Source: Paractinoplanes abujensis (GTDB lineage: Bacteria; Actinomycetota; Actinomycetes; Mycobacteriales; Micromonosporaceae). From it: 64,000 nucleotides of DNA. Of the stretch, positions 1-8,563 are shown piece by piece. The notes under the pieces are model-generated. The model searched no databases, was not told the DNA's origin, and saw only the letters and a list, made by a program, of their open reading frames with translations. Made by a program: the position numbers and the translations under genes. The DNA lies in contig NZ_JACHMF010000001.1 of assembly GCF_014204895.1 (NCBI RefSeq), forward strand, positions 6,200,001-6,264,000, read 5' to 3'. The first letter of the stretch is position 1. The number at the start of each line of letters is the position of its first letter.

Positions 1-1
1 C

Positions 2-1291
2 AGTGTCTTCCGTACGGCCACCGGCAGCCCGTTGCGGCTGACCGAGCGCAGGGCCGAGCCGCCCGCGCCCGGCGAGCTGGCCCTGGACCCCACCCTGGCC
101 GCCGTCCGCACCCGGTTCTGGCTGGTCGGCCGGCTGGCCGACGTCACCGCCAAGTACGGCCAGCGCGGCTATCGCTACACGCTGCTCGAGGCCGGCCACG
201 CCGCCCAGGCCCTGATCGAGATGCTGGCCGAGGCCGGTCTGCGCTGCCGCCCGTTCGGCGGGTTCGACGACCTGGCCGTGGCCCGCCGGCTGCACCTCGA
301 ACCGGGAACCGTCCCCCTGTACGCGATCGGCGTGCTCGCGGCCGAGCCGGCCCCGGTCTGGCTGCACGGGCAGCAGGTGCGCTGCGTGCTGGTCGGTGGC
401 ACTCCCCTCTACTACGCCGAGACGTTCGGTGCGCGGAACCCGGAAGGTGAGCGCGAGAGCGGCTACGGCGTGGACGTCAGCCTGCCCACGGCCCTGGCCC
501 GTGCCACCGGTGAGCTGGCCGAGCGCACCGCCCTGGTCGGCAGCGCCCGCCCGCTCGGCAACAGCAACGGCATGGCGGCCCACGTCCGGCCGGGCGCGGC
601 GAGCGACGCGGCCGTGCTCGAACTCTACGAACGACACTGCTTCATGCGCCTGTGGTTCCGCCGTGCGGCTCCGGAGGTGCTGCCCCGACCGGCCACCGCG
701 CTGGCCCGCGCCGTCGCTGGGCTGTGCCGCAAGGCCGGGGCCGAACTCGTGCTCACCGACATGACCGATCCCCGCTTCGGGGTGCCCGCGGTCATGGCGG
801 TGGCCCGCGGGGCCGGCCACGGCGGCGTGCTGATCGGCTCGGGAGCGGCCGGACGCCGTTCCCAGGCCGTCGACTCGGCGCTCCGCGAACTGGCCAAGGC
901 GCTGTTCTACCGGGTCGTGCTGCGGTCCGAGGGTGCGTTCCGGGATGAGGACCCGATGCCCGGCGAGCTCACCTCGCCCGCCGGCCACGAGGCGCGCTTC
1001 GCCCACCGGCAGGTGCCACAAGAACTCACGGCGTTCCTCACCGCGGGCCCGGCCGCGACCGCGGACGACGACCCGCCGGTCGACCTCGGCGCGCTGCGAT
1101 CGGTCGTCACCGTCGAGGATCTGTCGGCCGAGGGCCCCGATCCGGACGCGTGGTTCGTTCACCGGGCCACCTCGGACGACCTGCTGACGGTGGACTTCTG
1201 CACACCCTCGGACGCCTTCCGGGAGCGGATCGCGCGCTTGCTCGGGCCGGAGATCGAAGTGGACGGCTGGTGGCCGCATCCGCTTGGCTGA
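2..1291 (+). CDS. SagB-type oxidoreductase / YcaO cyclodehydratase fusion, 5' truncated
   Basis: The reading frame is open to the left edge, so the start lies outside the window. The TTG at 32 is probably internal. The first ~110 residues match the C-terminal part of SagB/nitroreductase-family FMN oxidoreductases (YRYTLLEAGHAAQ, then GGFDD). The rest is a YcaO domain: an ExxER element in GELAERTAL (about 511-537), GNSNGMAAHV, a second ExxER in LELYERHC, and the C-terminal WWPHPLG, which resembles the proline-rich tail of azoline-forming YcaO enzymes. YcaO proteins use ATP to cyclodehydrate Cys/Ser/Thr in a precursor peptide, and SagB-type partners oxidise azolines to azoles. Having both on one chain suggests a linear azole peptide or thiopeptide-like RiPP cluster. 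No precursor peptide is visible, since the cluster continues to the left. An MFS exporter and an ABC-F protein follow on the same strand. Confidence 0.82.
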   Translation, partial: SVFRTATGSPLRLTERRAEPPAPGELALDPTLAAVRTRFWLVGRLADVTAKYGQRGYRYTLLEAGHAAQALIEMLAEAGLRCRPFGGFDDLAVARRLHLEPGTVPLYAIGVLAAEPAPVWLHGQQVRCVLVGGTPLYYAETFGARNPEGERESGYGVDVSLPTALARATGELAERTALVGSARPLGNSNGMAAHVRPGAASDAAVLELYERHCFMRLWFRRAAPEVLPRPATALARAVAGLCRKAGAELVLTDMTDPRFGVPAVMAVARGAGHGGVLIGSGAAGRRSQAVDSALRELAKALFYRVVLRSEGAFRDEDPMPGELTSPAGHEARFAHRQVPQELTAFLTAGPAATADDDPPVDLGALRSVVTVEDLSAEGPDPDAWFVHRATSDDLLTVDFCTPSDAFRERIARLLGPEIEVDGWWPHPLG

Positions 1292-1324
1292 ACACACGAA
1301 ACAGGATGGGGGCAGTGCGAGCCG

Positions 1325-2575
1325 ATGGTGACGAGTGAACTGCGAACGCTGTTGCGGGACCGGCGCTTCGTGGCGTACTGGGCGGGTCAGGTCACCAGCG
1401 TGGTCGGCAACGCGCTGACGCTGGTGGTCCTGCCCGCGCTGCTGCTGCCCCGCGGCACCGAGGTGTTCGCCGTGGTGCTCGCGATTGAGGCCGCCGCGAT
1501 GGGTGGGCTGCTGCTGCTCGGCGGCACTATCGCCGACCGCTGTTCGCGCACCCTGGTGATGGCGGTGGCCGACGTGCTGCGCCTGGTCGGGATCACTGGT
1601 TTCCTGCTGTTCGGACCGGACGGCCCGCTTCCTTTGCTGTGGCTGGCCGCCGTGCTGACCGGGGCCGGGGCCGCCCTCTACGAACCGGCCCACCGGGCCG
1701 CGCTGGCCCAGCTGGTCGCCGAGCCGAACCGGCAGACCGCGCTCAGCCTGGAGTCCGCCACCAAACGGATCGGTTCGCTGGTCGGGGCCCTGCTGGCGGG
1801 GGTGCTGCTGGCCGCCGGGCCGGCTCAGCGGGCGCTGGCGGTCGACCTGGCCACCTTCGCCGTGTCGCTGGCCACCCTGCTCTGGTTGCGCCTGCCCGCC
1901 GTACGGGTGCTCGCAGCCGGCACCGGATCGGCCTGGCGTGACCTGGTCGGCGAGACGCGGGCCGGTATCCGCGAGGTCGTCCGGCGGCCCTGGGTGGCGG
2001 TGCTGATGCTGCAGGGCACGGTGCAGGTGTTCTTCCTGTTCGCCCCGAACGCGATCCTCGTGCCGCTCGTCTCCCAGGAGCGTTACGGCCCGGGCGCGTA
2101 CGCCTATGTCAGCGCGGCCACGCTGGTCGGTTCGGTGCTCGGCGCGCTCGCCGGCGGCCGACTGCGCCCGGCGCGCCCCGGCTGGTGGGCCATGCACGCC
2201 CTCGCCCTGTGCACTTTGACCCCGCTGTTCCTGGCCGTCGAGGTGCCGCTGTGGGCGTTGTGCCTGGCCGGGCTGGCCGGCTCAGCCGGCGTGGCCGTCT
2301 TCTTCATCCTCTGGTACGCCGCCCTGCAACGGGAGTTCCCCGACGAGATCCAGGGCCGGGTGTTCTCGGTGGAGTCGACGGCCAGCTTCGCCCTGCAGCC
2401 GATCGCCCTCGCGCTGGTCCCCTTCGTGGTCGGCCAGGCCGGGCTGGCCCCGGTGGCGGGCATCGCGGCCGTAGTCCTGCTGCTTTCCACGTACGCGGTC
2501 CTGGCGGTTCCCGGCGTGGCCCGGCTCGCCAGTTCCGGAGCCCACGCCCCCGTCCCCGTGCCCGCCGGTCGTTAG
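1325..2575 (+). CDS. MFS exporter, EntS/MFS_3-like
   Basis: 416 residues with about 12 hydrophobic segments. The N-terminus (RDRRFVAYWAGQ) is typical of the MFS_3/enterobactin-exporter-like group of major facilitator drug and metabolite exporters. It starts at ATG 1325, preceded by a purine-rich AGGATGGGGG, 33 nt after the YcaO stop, so the two are probably cotranscribed. The ABC-F gene follows after 7 nt, with its Shine-Dalgarno overlapping this stop codon. The position directly after a RiPP-modifying enzyme suggests it exports the mature peptide. The substrate is inferred from context only. Confidence 0.85.
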   Translation: MVTSELRTLLRDRRFVAYWAGQVTSVVGNALTLVVLPALLLPRGTEVFAVVLAIEAAAMGGLLLLGGTIADRCSRTLVMAVADVLRLVGITGFLLFGPDGPLPLLWLAAVLTGAGAALYEPAHRAALAQLVAEPNRQTALSLESATKRIGSLVGALLAGVLLAAGPAQRALAVDLATFAVSLATLLWLRLPAVRVLAAGTGSAWRDLVGETRAGIREVVRRPWVAVLMLQGTVQVFFLFAPNAILVPLVSQERYGPGAYAYVSAATLVGSVLGALAGGRLRPARPGWWAMHALALCTLTPLFLAVEVPLWALCLAGLAGSAGVAVFFILWYAALQREFPDEIQGRVFSVESTASFALQPIALALVPFVVGQAGLAPVAGIAAVVLLLSTYAVLAVPGVARLASSGAHAPVPVPAGR

Positions 2576-2582
2576 GAGCCCG

Positions 2583-4226
2583 ATGACCAGCATCAGCTGC
2601 GTCGACGCGACAGTCCTCTACGGCGGGACCACGGTGCTCGACCACGTCACGATCGGCGTCGAGCAGGGTTCCCGTACTGGCGTCATCGGGCCCAACGGGG
2701 TGGGCAAGTCGACCCTGCTGCGGGTGCTGGCGGGCGAGCTGACCCCCGAGACCGGGCAGGTCGTGCGGCGTCCGGCGTCGGCCGGGGTGCTGTTCGTGCC
2801 CCAGGGGCGCGAGGTCCGGGCGGGCGAGACCGCGGTGCGGTACATCGCACGGCGGGCCGGGGTCACCGCCGTACGGGAGGAACTGGAAACCGCGACCGCC
2901 GCGCTCACCGACGGGCAGCGCGGCGCCGACGACCTTTACGCGGAGGCGTTCGACCGGTGGCTCGCGTTCGGGGCGGCCGACTTCGACGACCGGGTCGGGC
3001 CGCTGATGACCGAACTCGGCATCGTCGACCCCGAACAGCCGGCCGACCGGCTCTCCGGCGGACAGCTGGGCCGGCTCGCGCTCGCCTCGGTGTTGCTGGC
3101 CCAGCCCGAGATCCTGCTGCTCGACGAGCCGACGAACGACCTCGACACGGACGGCCTGCACCGGCTGGAGACGTACGTGACCGGGTCGCCGGCCGGGATC
3201 GTGCTGGTCAGCCACGACCGCGCGTTCCTGGCCGCCACCGTCGACCGGGTCGTCGAGCTGGACGAGTTCACCCGCACCGCGCAGGAGTATCACGGCGGCT
3301 GGGACAGCTACGTGGCGGAACGCGCCGCGCGACGGGCCGCGGCCGTACGCGCGCAGGAGGACTACGCCGGCGAGCACCGCAAGCTCACCGAAACCGCACG
3401 GACCAAACGGGAATGGGCCCGTCAGGGCGAGCAGAAGGCGCTCAACCCGCGCCGCCAGCCCGACGGCGACAAGTTCCGCAAGGCCGCGGGCATCGCCGGC
3501 GCGCAGAACACCGGGTCCGCCGCGACCACCGCGCAGCGCAAACTGTCCCGGCTCGAAGATTCCGCGCCCCCGGTCGTACGGGAACCATGGCGGCTGCGGC
3601 TGAGCATCGCCGAAGCCCCCGCCGCGGGCCGGGTCGCGCTGGAGCTGCGCGACGCCGTGATCAGCCGGGGCGCCGTACGGCTGGGCCCGCTCACCCTGAC
3701 CGTGCTCGGCGGCGAGCGCATCCGCTTCACCGGCCCCAACGGGATCGGCAAGACCACCCTGCTCAACGCGCTGCTCGGCCGGCTCGACCTGGACGAAGGC
3801 ACCCGGATCGCGGCCCCCGCACTGGTCGTCGGCGAGATCGACCAGACCCGCGGCCTGTTCACCGGCGGCCGCAGCGCCACCGACATCGTGTGCGCGGCCA
3901 CGGCGCTCACCCCCACCGACGCGCGCACCCTGCTGGCCAAGTTCCGGCTCGGCGGCGACACCGCCCTGCGCCCGGCCGACCGGCTCACCGAGGGTGAACG
4001 GACCCGCGCCGGACTGGCCGTGCTGCAGGCCCGCGCGGTCAACTGCGTGGTGCTCGACGAACCGACCAACCACCTCGACATCGAAGCGGTCGAACAGGTG
4101 GAGGCGGCGCTGGCCGAGTTCGGCGGCACGGTCCTGCTGGTCACGCACGACCGCTCCCTGGCCCGCGGCATCCGGGTCGACCGGACCGTCGACGTCGCCG
4201 CCCTCTCCCACCGGCTCTACTCTTGA
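2583..4226 (+). CDS. ABC-F family ATPase, putative ribosome-protection self-resistance protein
   Basis: 547 residues with two ABC cassettes on one chain and no membrane segment, as in ABC-F proteins. Cassette 1: Walker A GPNGVGKST (36-44), signature LSGGQ (157-161), Walker B LLLDEPTNDLD. A charged linker follows at about 235-335 (the P-site tRNA interaction motif region). Cassette 2: GPNGIGKTT (384-392), a modified signature LTEGE (468-472) and VVLDEPTNHLD. ABC-F proteins of this type (TlrC, CarA, Vga and relatives) bind the ribosomal E site and dislodge antibiotics. Start ATG 2583 has AGGAG at 2574-2578 overlapping the upstream TAG. Its place in a YcaO operon suggests immunity to a ribosome-targeting product. 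A housekeeping EttA-like role is less likely but not excluded. Confidence 0.9.
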   Translation: MTSISCVDATVLYGGTTVLDHVTIGVEQGSRTGVIGPNGVGKSTLLRVLAGELTPETGQVVRRPASAGVLFVPQGREVRAGETAVRYIARRAGVTAVREELETATAALTDGQRGADDLYAEAFDRWLAFGAADFDDRVGPLMTELGIVDPEQPADRLSGGQLGRLALASVLLAQPEILLLDEPTNDLDTDGLHRLETYVTGSPAGIVLVSHDRAFLAATVDRVVELDEFTRTAQEYHGGWDSYVAERAARRAAAVRAQEDYAGEHRKLTETARTKREWARQGEQKALNPRRQPDGDKFRKAAGIAGAQNTGSAATTAQRKLSRLEDSAPPVVREPWRLRLSIAEAPAAGRVALELRDAVISRGAVRLGPLTLTVLGGERIRFTGPNGIGKTTLLNALLGRLDLDEGTRIAAPALVVGEIDQTRGLFTGGRSATDIVCAATALTPTDARTLLAKFRLGGDTALRPADRLTEGERTRAGLAVLQARAVNCVVLDEPTNHLDIEAVEQVEAALAEFGGTVLLVTHDRSLARGIRVDRTVDVAALSHRLYS

Positions 4227-4251
4227 ACAGGTGGGGGCCTTGACCGACGGC

Positions 4252-5568
4252 ATGGGGGAACGGCTACGCACCCTGCGGATCCAGCGCGGGCTGAGCCAGA
4301 CGACACTCGCCCGCTCACTCGTGTCGGCCAGCTACGTGTCCCTGATCGAGGCCGGCAAACGCATCCCCGACCGCGAAGTGCTCTCCGAACTCGCCCGCCG
4401 GCTGGGCACCAGCGTGGACTACCTCGAAACGGGCGTCGACACCGCCGCACTGCAGGAGCAGGAGCTGGCCGTACGGTACGCCGACCTCAGCCTGGCCAAC
4501 GGGCAGACCGACGACGCGCTGCGCTCCTTCCGTGAGCTGCAGGACGCGGCGGTGCCGTCGGTGCGGTTCCGGGCCGCCTGGGGGGTCACGCGCGCCCTCG
4601 AGCTGCGCGGCGAGCTACCCGAGGCGCTGGCCACGATCGAGCCGCTGATCACCGAGTCGCGGGCCGACCGGTTCGGCGAACCCACCCTGCTCGTGCTGCT
4701 CAACGCGCGCTGCCGGATGTACCGCGAGGCCGGCGACGTCGATCTGAGCATCACGTACGGGGAGGAAGCGCTGGCCGAGGCGGCCCGGCTGGGCCTGCGC
4801 GGCACCGAGGACGAGGTCCGCCTGGCCACCACACTGGTCGGCTGCTACTGGGACCGCGGCGACCTGACCCGGGCCCGCCTGCTGAGCACCGAAGTGATCG
4901 AACGCGCCGAACAGCACGGCACACACCGGGCCAAAGGCTCCGCGTACTGGAACGCCAGTCTGGTCGCCGAGGCTGAGGGCCGCCGCCGGCTCGCGATCAC
5001 GCTGGCCGAACGCGCGCTGGGCCTGCTCGGCGAGACGATGGAGGAACACGGCCTGGCCCGCCTGCGGATGGTGCTGGGCTGGCTGCTGCTGCGCACCGAC
5101 CCGCCGGACCTCGACCGGGCCGCGTCGCTGCTGTTCAAGGCCCGCACCACCCTGGCCGAGGTGGGCGCGGACGTCGACCTGGCCCGCTGCGACCTGCACC
5201 TTGCCCGGCTGCTGCTGATGCGCGGCTCCTACGAGGAGTCACTGGCCCGGACCGCGCAGGCGTTCCCGTCGCTCGACTCGTTACCCGTCGACCGGGCGCG
5301 AGCCCACCTGCTGCGCGGCCGCGCCCTGATCGCTCAGGGCCTGGCCGGCGAGGACGACCTCCGTACGGCGGAAGGTCTGGTCGCCGGCGCCCGCGACCGC
5401 CGCCGGGTCGCGGAACTGTGGCGTGAGCTCGCCGAGACCTGGGAGTCCGCGGGCGAGCCGGCACGGGCGCTGGCCGCCTACCGCGCGCTGGCCGACAGCC
5501 TCGGCGTGGTGTCGTGGCCCACGCCCGTCAGGCCGCGATCCGCGCGTACGTCAGCGCGGCCCGGGTGA
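4252..5568 (+). CDS. XRE-family regulator with C-terminal TPR domain
   Basis: About 438 residues. An N-terminal helix-turn-helix of the Cro/CI type lies at about 4-58 ([31 protein letters not shown]). The rest is alpha-helical, Ala/Leu/Arg-rich and TPR-like. Such HTH-TPR proteins are common pathway-specific regulators in actinobacterial biosynthetic clusters, sometimes responding to small peptides. Start choice is uncertain: ATG 4252 is used because the HTH begins immediately after it, but GTG 4231, 4 nt after the ABC-F stop, is in frame. The 3' end overlaps the convergent response-regulator gene by 41 nt. Confidence 0.82.
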   Translation: MGERLRTLRIQRGLSQTTLARSLVSASYVSLIEAGKRIPDREVLSELARRLGTSVDYLETGVDTAALQEQELAVRYADLSLANGQTDDALRSFRELQDAAVPSVRFRAAWGVTRALELRGELPEALATIEPLITESRADRFGEPTLLVLLNARCRMYREAGDVDLSITYGEEALAEAARLGLRGTEDEVRLATTLVGCYWDRGDLTRARLLSTEVIERAEQHGTHRAKGSAYWNASLVAEAEGRRRLAITLAERALGLLGETMEEHGLARLRMVLGWLLLRTDPPDLDRAASLLFKARTTLAEVGADVDLARCDLHLARLLLMRGSYEESLARTAQAFPSLDSLPVDRARAHLLRGRALIAQGLAGEDDLRTAEGLVAGARDRRRVAELWRELAETWESAGEPARALAAYRALADSLGVVSWPTPVRPRSARTSARPG

Positions 5569-6088
5569 GGTCGGCCTTGTTGCCCGCGCCCAGCTTCGTG
5601 CGGGCCCGCTTCACGTAGGTGTCCACGGTGTGCTTGCTGATCAGCAGCCGCCGCCCGATCTGCTCATGCGTCAACCCCTGCGCGACCAGCCCGACGATCG
5701 ACTGCTCCCGCGGCGAGAGCACCTGATTGCTGCGAGGTTCGGCCGGAGTGGCCACGCGGCGCACCGCATCGATGTAACTTTGCGGATGCCCCCGTTTGTG
5801 CAGAAACGCGGACGCCCCCGCCGCCATCCCCGCCTGCACCGTCTCCGGATCGTCCACGGCCGAGATCAGCAGGACCGGCACCCTCGGGGCCAGCCTCCGC
5901 ACCGCCGGGAAACACGGCACATCATCGGCGAGATGCAGGTCGAGCAGCAACACATCGAGCTCGTCCACCCGCACCCCCTCCACATCGGAGGCAGTGACCA
6001 CGACGCTGATGTCGAGAGCAACCTCCAGAGCGCCACGCAACCCGAGCAACGCAACCGGATGATCGTCAACAATCCCAACCCGAATCAC
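5528..6088 (-). CDS. NarL/LuxR-family response regulator
   Basis: 186 residues. An N-terminal receiver domain has the acidic pair D8-D9, phospho-acceptor D50 (LLLDLHL), S76 and K98. A LuxR-type HTH occupies about 124-186 ([33 protein letters not shown]). Start GTG 6088 has a strong GGGAGGAG about 7 nt upstream. No sensor kinase is adjacent, so it is an orphan here. It runs convergently against the XRE-TPR gene and may regulate the neighbouring RiPP genes; that role is inferred from position only. Confidence 0.9.
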   Translation of the reverse strand: MIRVGIVDDHPVALLGLRGALEVALDISVVVTASDVEGVRVDELDVLLLDLHLADDVPCFPAVRRLAPRVPVLLISAVDDPETVQAGMAAGASAFLHKRGHPQSYIDAVRRVATPAEPRSNQVLSPREQSIVGLVAQGLTHEQIGRRLLISKHTVDTYVKRARTKLGAGNKADLTRAALTYARIAA

Positions 6089-6203
6089 AGCACTCTCCTC
6101 CCGAAGGTGCCGAAAGCATAACTAGCACTCGTGACCCCCAGTCAACGCGCTTGTCACGGCGTAGGGGTCACACCCCCACCCCTGGGGACGTCATGCTGGA
6201 GGG

Positions 6204-6920
6204 GTGCTGAGCGACCGTGATCGCACCCTGCTGGCTCCCCACGTCGCCCTGCTACGGCGGGCCCGGCGAGACCTGGCCGCCGCCGAGGCGGAACTGGCCG
6301 AGGCCGAACGCGATCAGGCCGAGTCGACCACACACACCGATTGGCGGGACCGCTTGTTCGGCGGCGTGCTGAGCGTCGACGAAGGACGGGCCCAGCAATA
6401 CCGGCGCTCCCGGAAAACGCGCAACGTCGCCGCCAAGGCGCGCGACGAAGCCCGAGCCCAATACGAGAAATACGCCGAGCGGGTCGATTCGCTGCTGGAG
6501 CCGATGCTGCTGGAGGACGACGCCGGTTACCGAGCCCGGGTGGACGCCGTACGGGCCTGCGACAAAGCACTCAAAGCCTGCGAAGACATGCGCTTCCGGA
6601 TCGTGTCCACGCAGGCCGAGCCGGCCCAGACGCCAAAGCAGGACTGGCACGAAGCCGAATTCGGGCGGCAGCGGCTCGCCGAGGTGGTGGCGGCGCTCCG
6701 GGAAGATGCGCAGCGAGTGCGCCGGCTGATCGAACGCGCGGGAATGGACGTTCCCGCACCCGACACGACCGGGCTACGCACGGCCGGCCCCCTCGCCGAG
6801 CAATCGATAAGAGGACTGCAACGCCAACTCGACGTCCTCATCAAAGAAGTCACCGAATGGCGGGCGGCGGCCCACCGGAACCGGATCACCGCACTACGGG
6901 CCGCCCACGAGTCGCTGTGA
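6204..6920 (+). CDS. Hypothetical coiled-coil protein
   Basis: 238 residues, highly charged (Ala/Glu/Arg/Asp-rich), with no signal peptide or membrane segment. Heptad-like stretches (RRARRDLAAAEAELAEAERD and the segment after 'NVAAKARDEARAQYEKYAER') suggest long coiled coils. No enzymatic motif was recognised. Start GTG 6204 has GGAGG only 1 nt upstream, so it is either poorly placed or leaderless. No in-frame ATG lies nearby. The gene is transcribed alone, divergent from the response regulator. Confidence 0.6.
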   Translation: MLSDRDRTLLAPHVALLRRARRDLAAAEAELAEAERDQAESTTHTDWRDRLFGGVLSVDEGRAQQYRRSRKTRNVAAKARDEARAQYEKYAERVDSLLEPMLLEDDAGYRARVDAVRACDKALKACEDMRFRIVSTQAEPAQTPKQDWHEAEFGRQRLAEVVAALREDAQRVRRLIERAGMDVPAPDTTGLRTAGPLAEQSIRGLQRQLDVLIKEVTEWRAAAHRNRITALRAAHESL

Positions 6921-6974
6921 CGACGGGGCCCGCGACGATTTACCGCCGCGAGCCCCGCCATTGACGCGTAAGGG

Positions 6975-7694
6975 TCAGCCGACGCCCTGAACGGCGTCCT
7001 TGTGCACGTGAACGCCGGCCCCCAGCTCGACGATCTGGGCCTCGGTGAGACCGAGACCCTGCCAAACCTGAACGATCAGGTAAACGCCGGACGGCTGCTT
7101 GATCCAAAGCTCCGAGCCGGTGTCACCGCCGGGGGCGGGCGGGACGAGACCGTCGGGGGTCACACCCTGCAGGCTCTTGAGGAGGACACCCTCCTTGTCA
7201 CCGACCTTGACCGTCTTGCCCGCGCGCGACGGACCGCTCTGATCCTTCGACTCCAGCATGATGACGATCTTGTCCGCGAACGAGTCCTTGTCGTAGACCG
7301 GGTCGGTCGACGGGTTGACGTCCGGCCCCGGGTTCTTCGCCTTGTCGGGCGCGACCGTCAAGTAACCCTGCTCGCTGGCCTGGACGAACCAGCCGTCCGG
7401 CACCTTGTCGACGGTGAAGCCCTTCGGCTGCTCACCCTTGTAAGCGACAAGCTGAACGGAGGCGACGCTGGCGGTGCCCTTGTCGGCGGGCACGGCCGGG
7501 GTGCCGCCGCTGGTGGCGACCGCGAACGCGGCGGCCAGCGCGGCGACACCGAACGCCGACCCGGCCACAGCCTGCACGGCCCGGCGGCGGCGCAACGCCC
7601 GGCGGCCCCGGGTCAGGTCGGCCTCAACCTGCTTGCTGTCAACGGCGTGCATCGGCCCGGCGATCTCCTCGAAGTGGTCACGAAGGTCGTTCAT
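6975..7694 (-). CDS. Putative membrane-anchored anti-sigma factor
   Basis: 239 residues. A basic cytoplasmic N-terminus (RRALRRRRAV) is followed by one membrane segment at about 40-61 and a ~175-residue extracytoplasmic domain. No zinc-binding HxxxCxxC anti-sigma motif is visible. The ATG overlaps the stop of the upstream SigE-family sigma gene (ATGA, 7691-7694), so the two are translationally coupled. In actinobacteria this arrangement usually pairs a sigma factor with its membrane regulator. Assignment rests on context and topology, not on a recognised domain. Confidence 0.65.
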   Translation of the reverse strand: MNDLRDHFEEIAGPMHAVDSKQVEADLTRGRRALRRRRAVQAVAGSAFGVAALAAAFAVATSGGTPAVPADKGTASVASVQLVAYKGEQPKGFTVDKVPDGWFVQASEQGYLTVAPDKAKNPGPDVNPSTDPVYDKDSFADKIVIMLESKDQSGPSRAGKTVKVGDKEGVLLKSLQGVTPDGLVPPAPGGDTGSELWIKQPSGVYLIVQVWQGLGLTEAQIVELGAGVHVHKDAVQGVG

Positions 7695-8275
7695 GGGGTG
7701 GCTCCCTGGCTGAGAAAGGTGATTTGCGCCTGGTGCAGCGCGGCACGGAGACGATCCAGACCCCGGGCGGTCTGACTCTTGACGTTGCCCTCCGAGCAGC
7801 TCAGCGCGTCCGCTGTCGCTGCCACATCGAGGTCGTAGAAGTAACGGAAGACAACCGCCGCCCGCATCTTGGGCGGCAGCTCGCGAAGCGCCTGCCTCAC
7901 GGCCTCACCGGCGGGGCCAGCGCCGGAAGACGTAACACTGGGGACGTCGGGGAGCACAGCCATGGTCTGCTCCCGGCGCCGCCAGATCCGCCGCTTCTCG
8001 TCGATCAACGCGTTGACCAGCACCCGACGCACATACCCGTCCGGGTTGTCCGCACGTTGGAAAGCCGGCCAGGCGACATACAGCTTCGTCAGCGCCGCCT
8101 GAACGAGATCCTCGGCCAGGTGGACGTCACCCGCCGTCAGCAGGGTCGCCGTGTGGAGAAGGCGAGGTCGCCGGCTGACCACAAACGCGTGGAACTGCTC
8201 GTCTCGCTCGGACCCACCCGAGCCGCTGTCTCGTCTCACACCCCGATGACGATTCGCGTTCGAGCCAGGTTGCAT
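7691..8275 (-). CDS. SigE-family RNA polymerase sigma factor (ECF type)
   Basis: 194 residues. The sigma-2 region lies at about 25-95 (ATLLTAGDVHLAEDLVQAAL, NPDGYVRRVLVNALIDEKR). Sigma-4 is at about 120-185 (LRELPPKMRAAVVFRYFYDL, then SCSEGNVKSQTARGLDRLR). This matches the actinobacterial SigE subfamily of group 4 sigma factors. The ~20 residues before the conserved part are poorly conserved, so the true start may be downstream of ATG 8275. It is coupled to the putative anti-sigma gene by an ATGA overlap. Confidence 0.87.
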   Translation of the reverse strand: MQPGSNANRHRGVRRDSGSGGSERDEQFHAFVVSRRPRLLHTATLLTAGDVHLAEDLVQAALTKLYVAWPAFQRADNPDGYVRRVLVNALIDEKRRIWRRREQTMAVLPDVPSVTSSGAGPAGEAVRQALRELPPKMRAAVVFRYFYDLDVAATADALSCSEGNVKSQTARGLDRLRAALHQAQITFLSQGATP

Positions 8276-8313
8276 CGCCCCATGATGGGATCACCCAGCA
8301 ACCCGGACTTCGG

Positions 8314-8389
8314 TGGTGCCCCCGGTAGGAATCGAACCTACGACACACGGTTTAGGAAACCGATGCTCTATCCCCTGAGCTACGAGGGC
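8314..8389 (-). tRNA. tRNA-Arg (CCT anticodon)
   Basis: Read on the minus strand, the sequence folds as a tRNA. Acceptor 5' GCCCTCG pairs with CGGGGGC (one T-G pair), the D arm is GCTC...GAGC, the T arm is GTAGG-TTCGATT-CCTAC, and CCA is encoded at 8314-8316. The anticodon loop TTCCTAA gives CCT, which decodes AGG. Positions 27/43 are a T-T mismatch. A possible -10 (TAGGAT, complement of 8401-8406) lies 11 nt upstream. The anticodon-to-5' half is partly duplicated 7.6 kb away, suggesting this tRNA served as an integration target. Confidence 0.93.
8352..8380. repeat. Left attachment-site copy inside tRNA-Arg
   Basis: The 18 bases TTAGGAAACCGATGCTCT (8352-8369) recur exactly at 15935-15952. 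The match continues imperfectly: ATCCCCTGAGC here against GTTCCTGAGC there. The segment covers the anticodon loop and the 5' part of the tRNA. An exact 18-bp match joined to a degenerate tRNA half is the pattern left by site-specific integration into a tRNA gene. Confidence 0.7.
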
Positions 8390-8563
8390 CTGCGGCCTAC
8401 ATCCTACCTACCAGGGCAGACACGGTAGTGCCCAGGCGTCCCTGGCGCTGCCCGACCATTCCCGTCGACCCCCCGTGCACACATGGGAGCGATCCCATCC
8501 CTGCTCGGAGCACGTGTCGAGCGACGGTCGGAACGAATACTGCAGCAGCGTCGTCGGGGTACC

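Noticed and set aside
2304..4271. Long minus-strand frame opposite the ABC-F gene
   Set aside because: Antisense shadow of a clear two-cassette ATPase, with low-complexity Gly/Arg/Val-rich composition.
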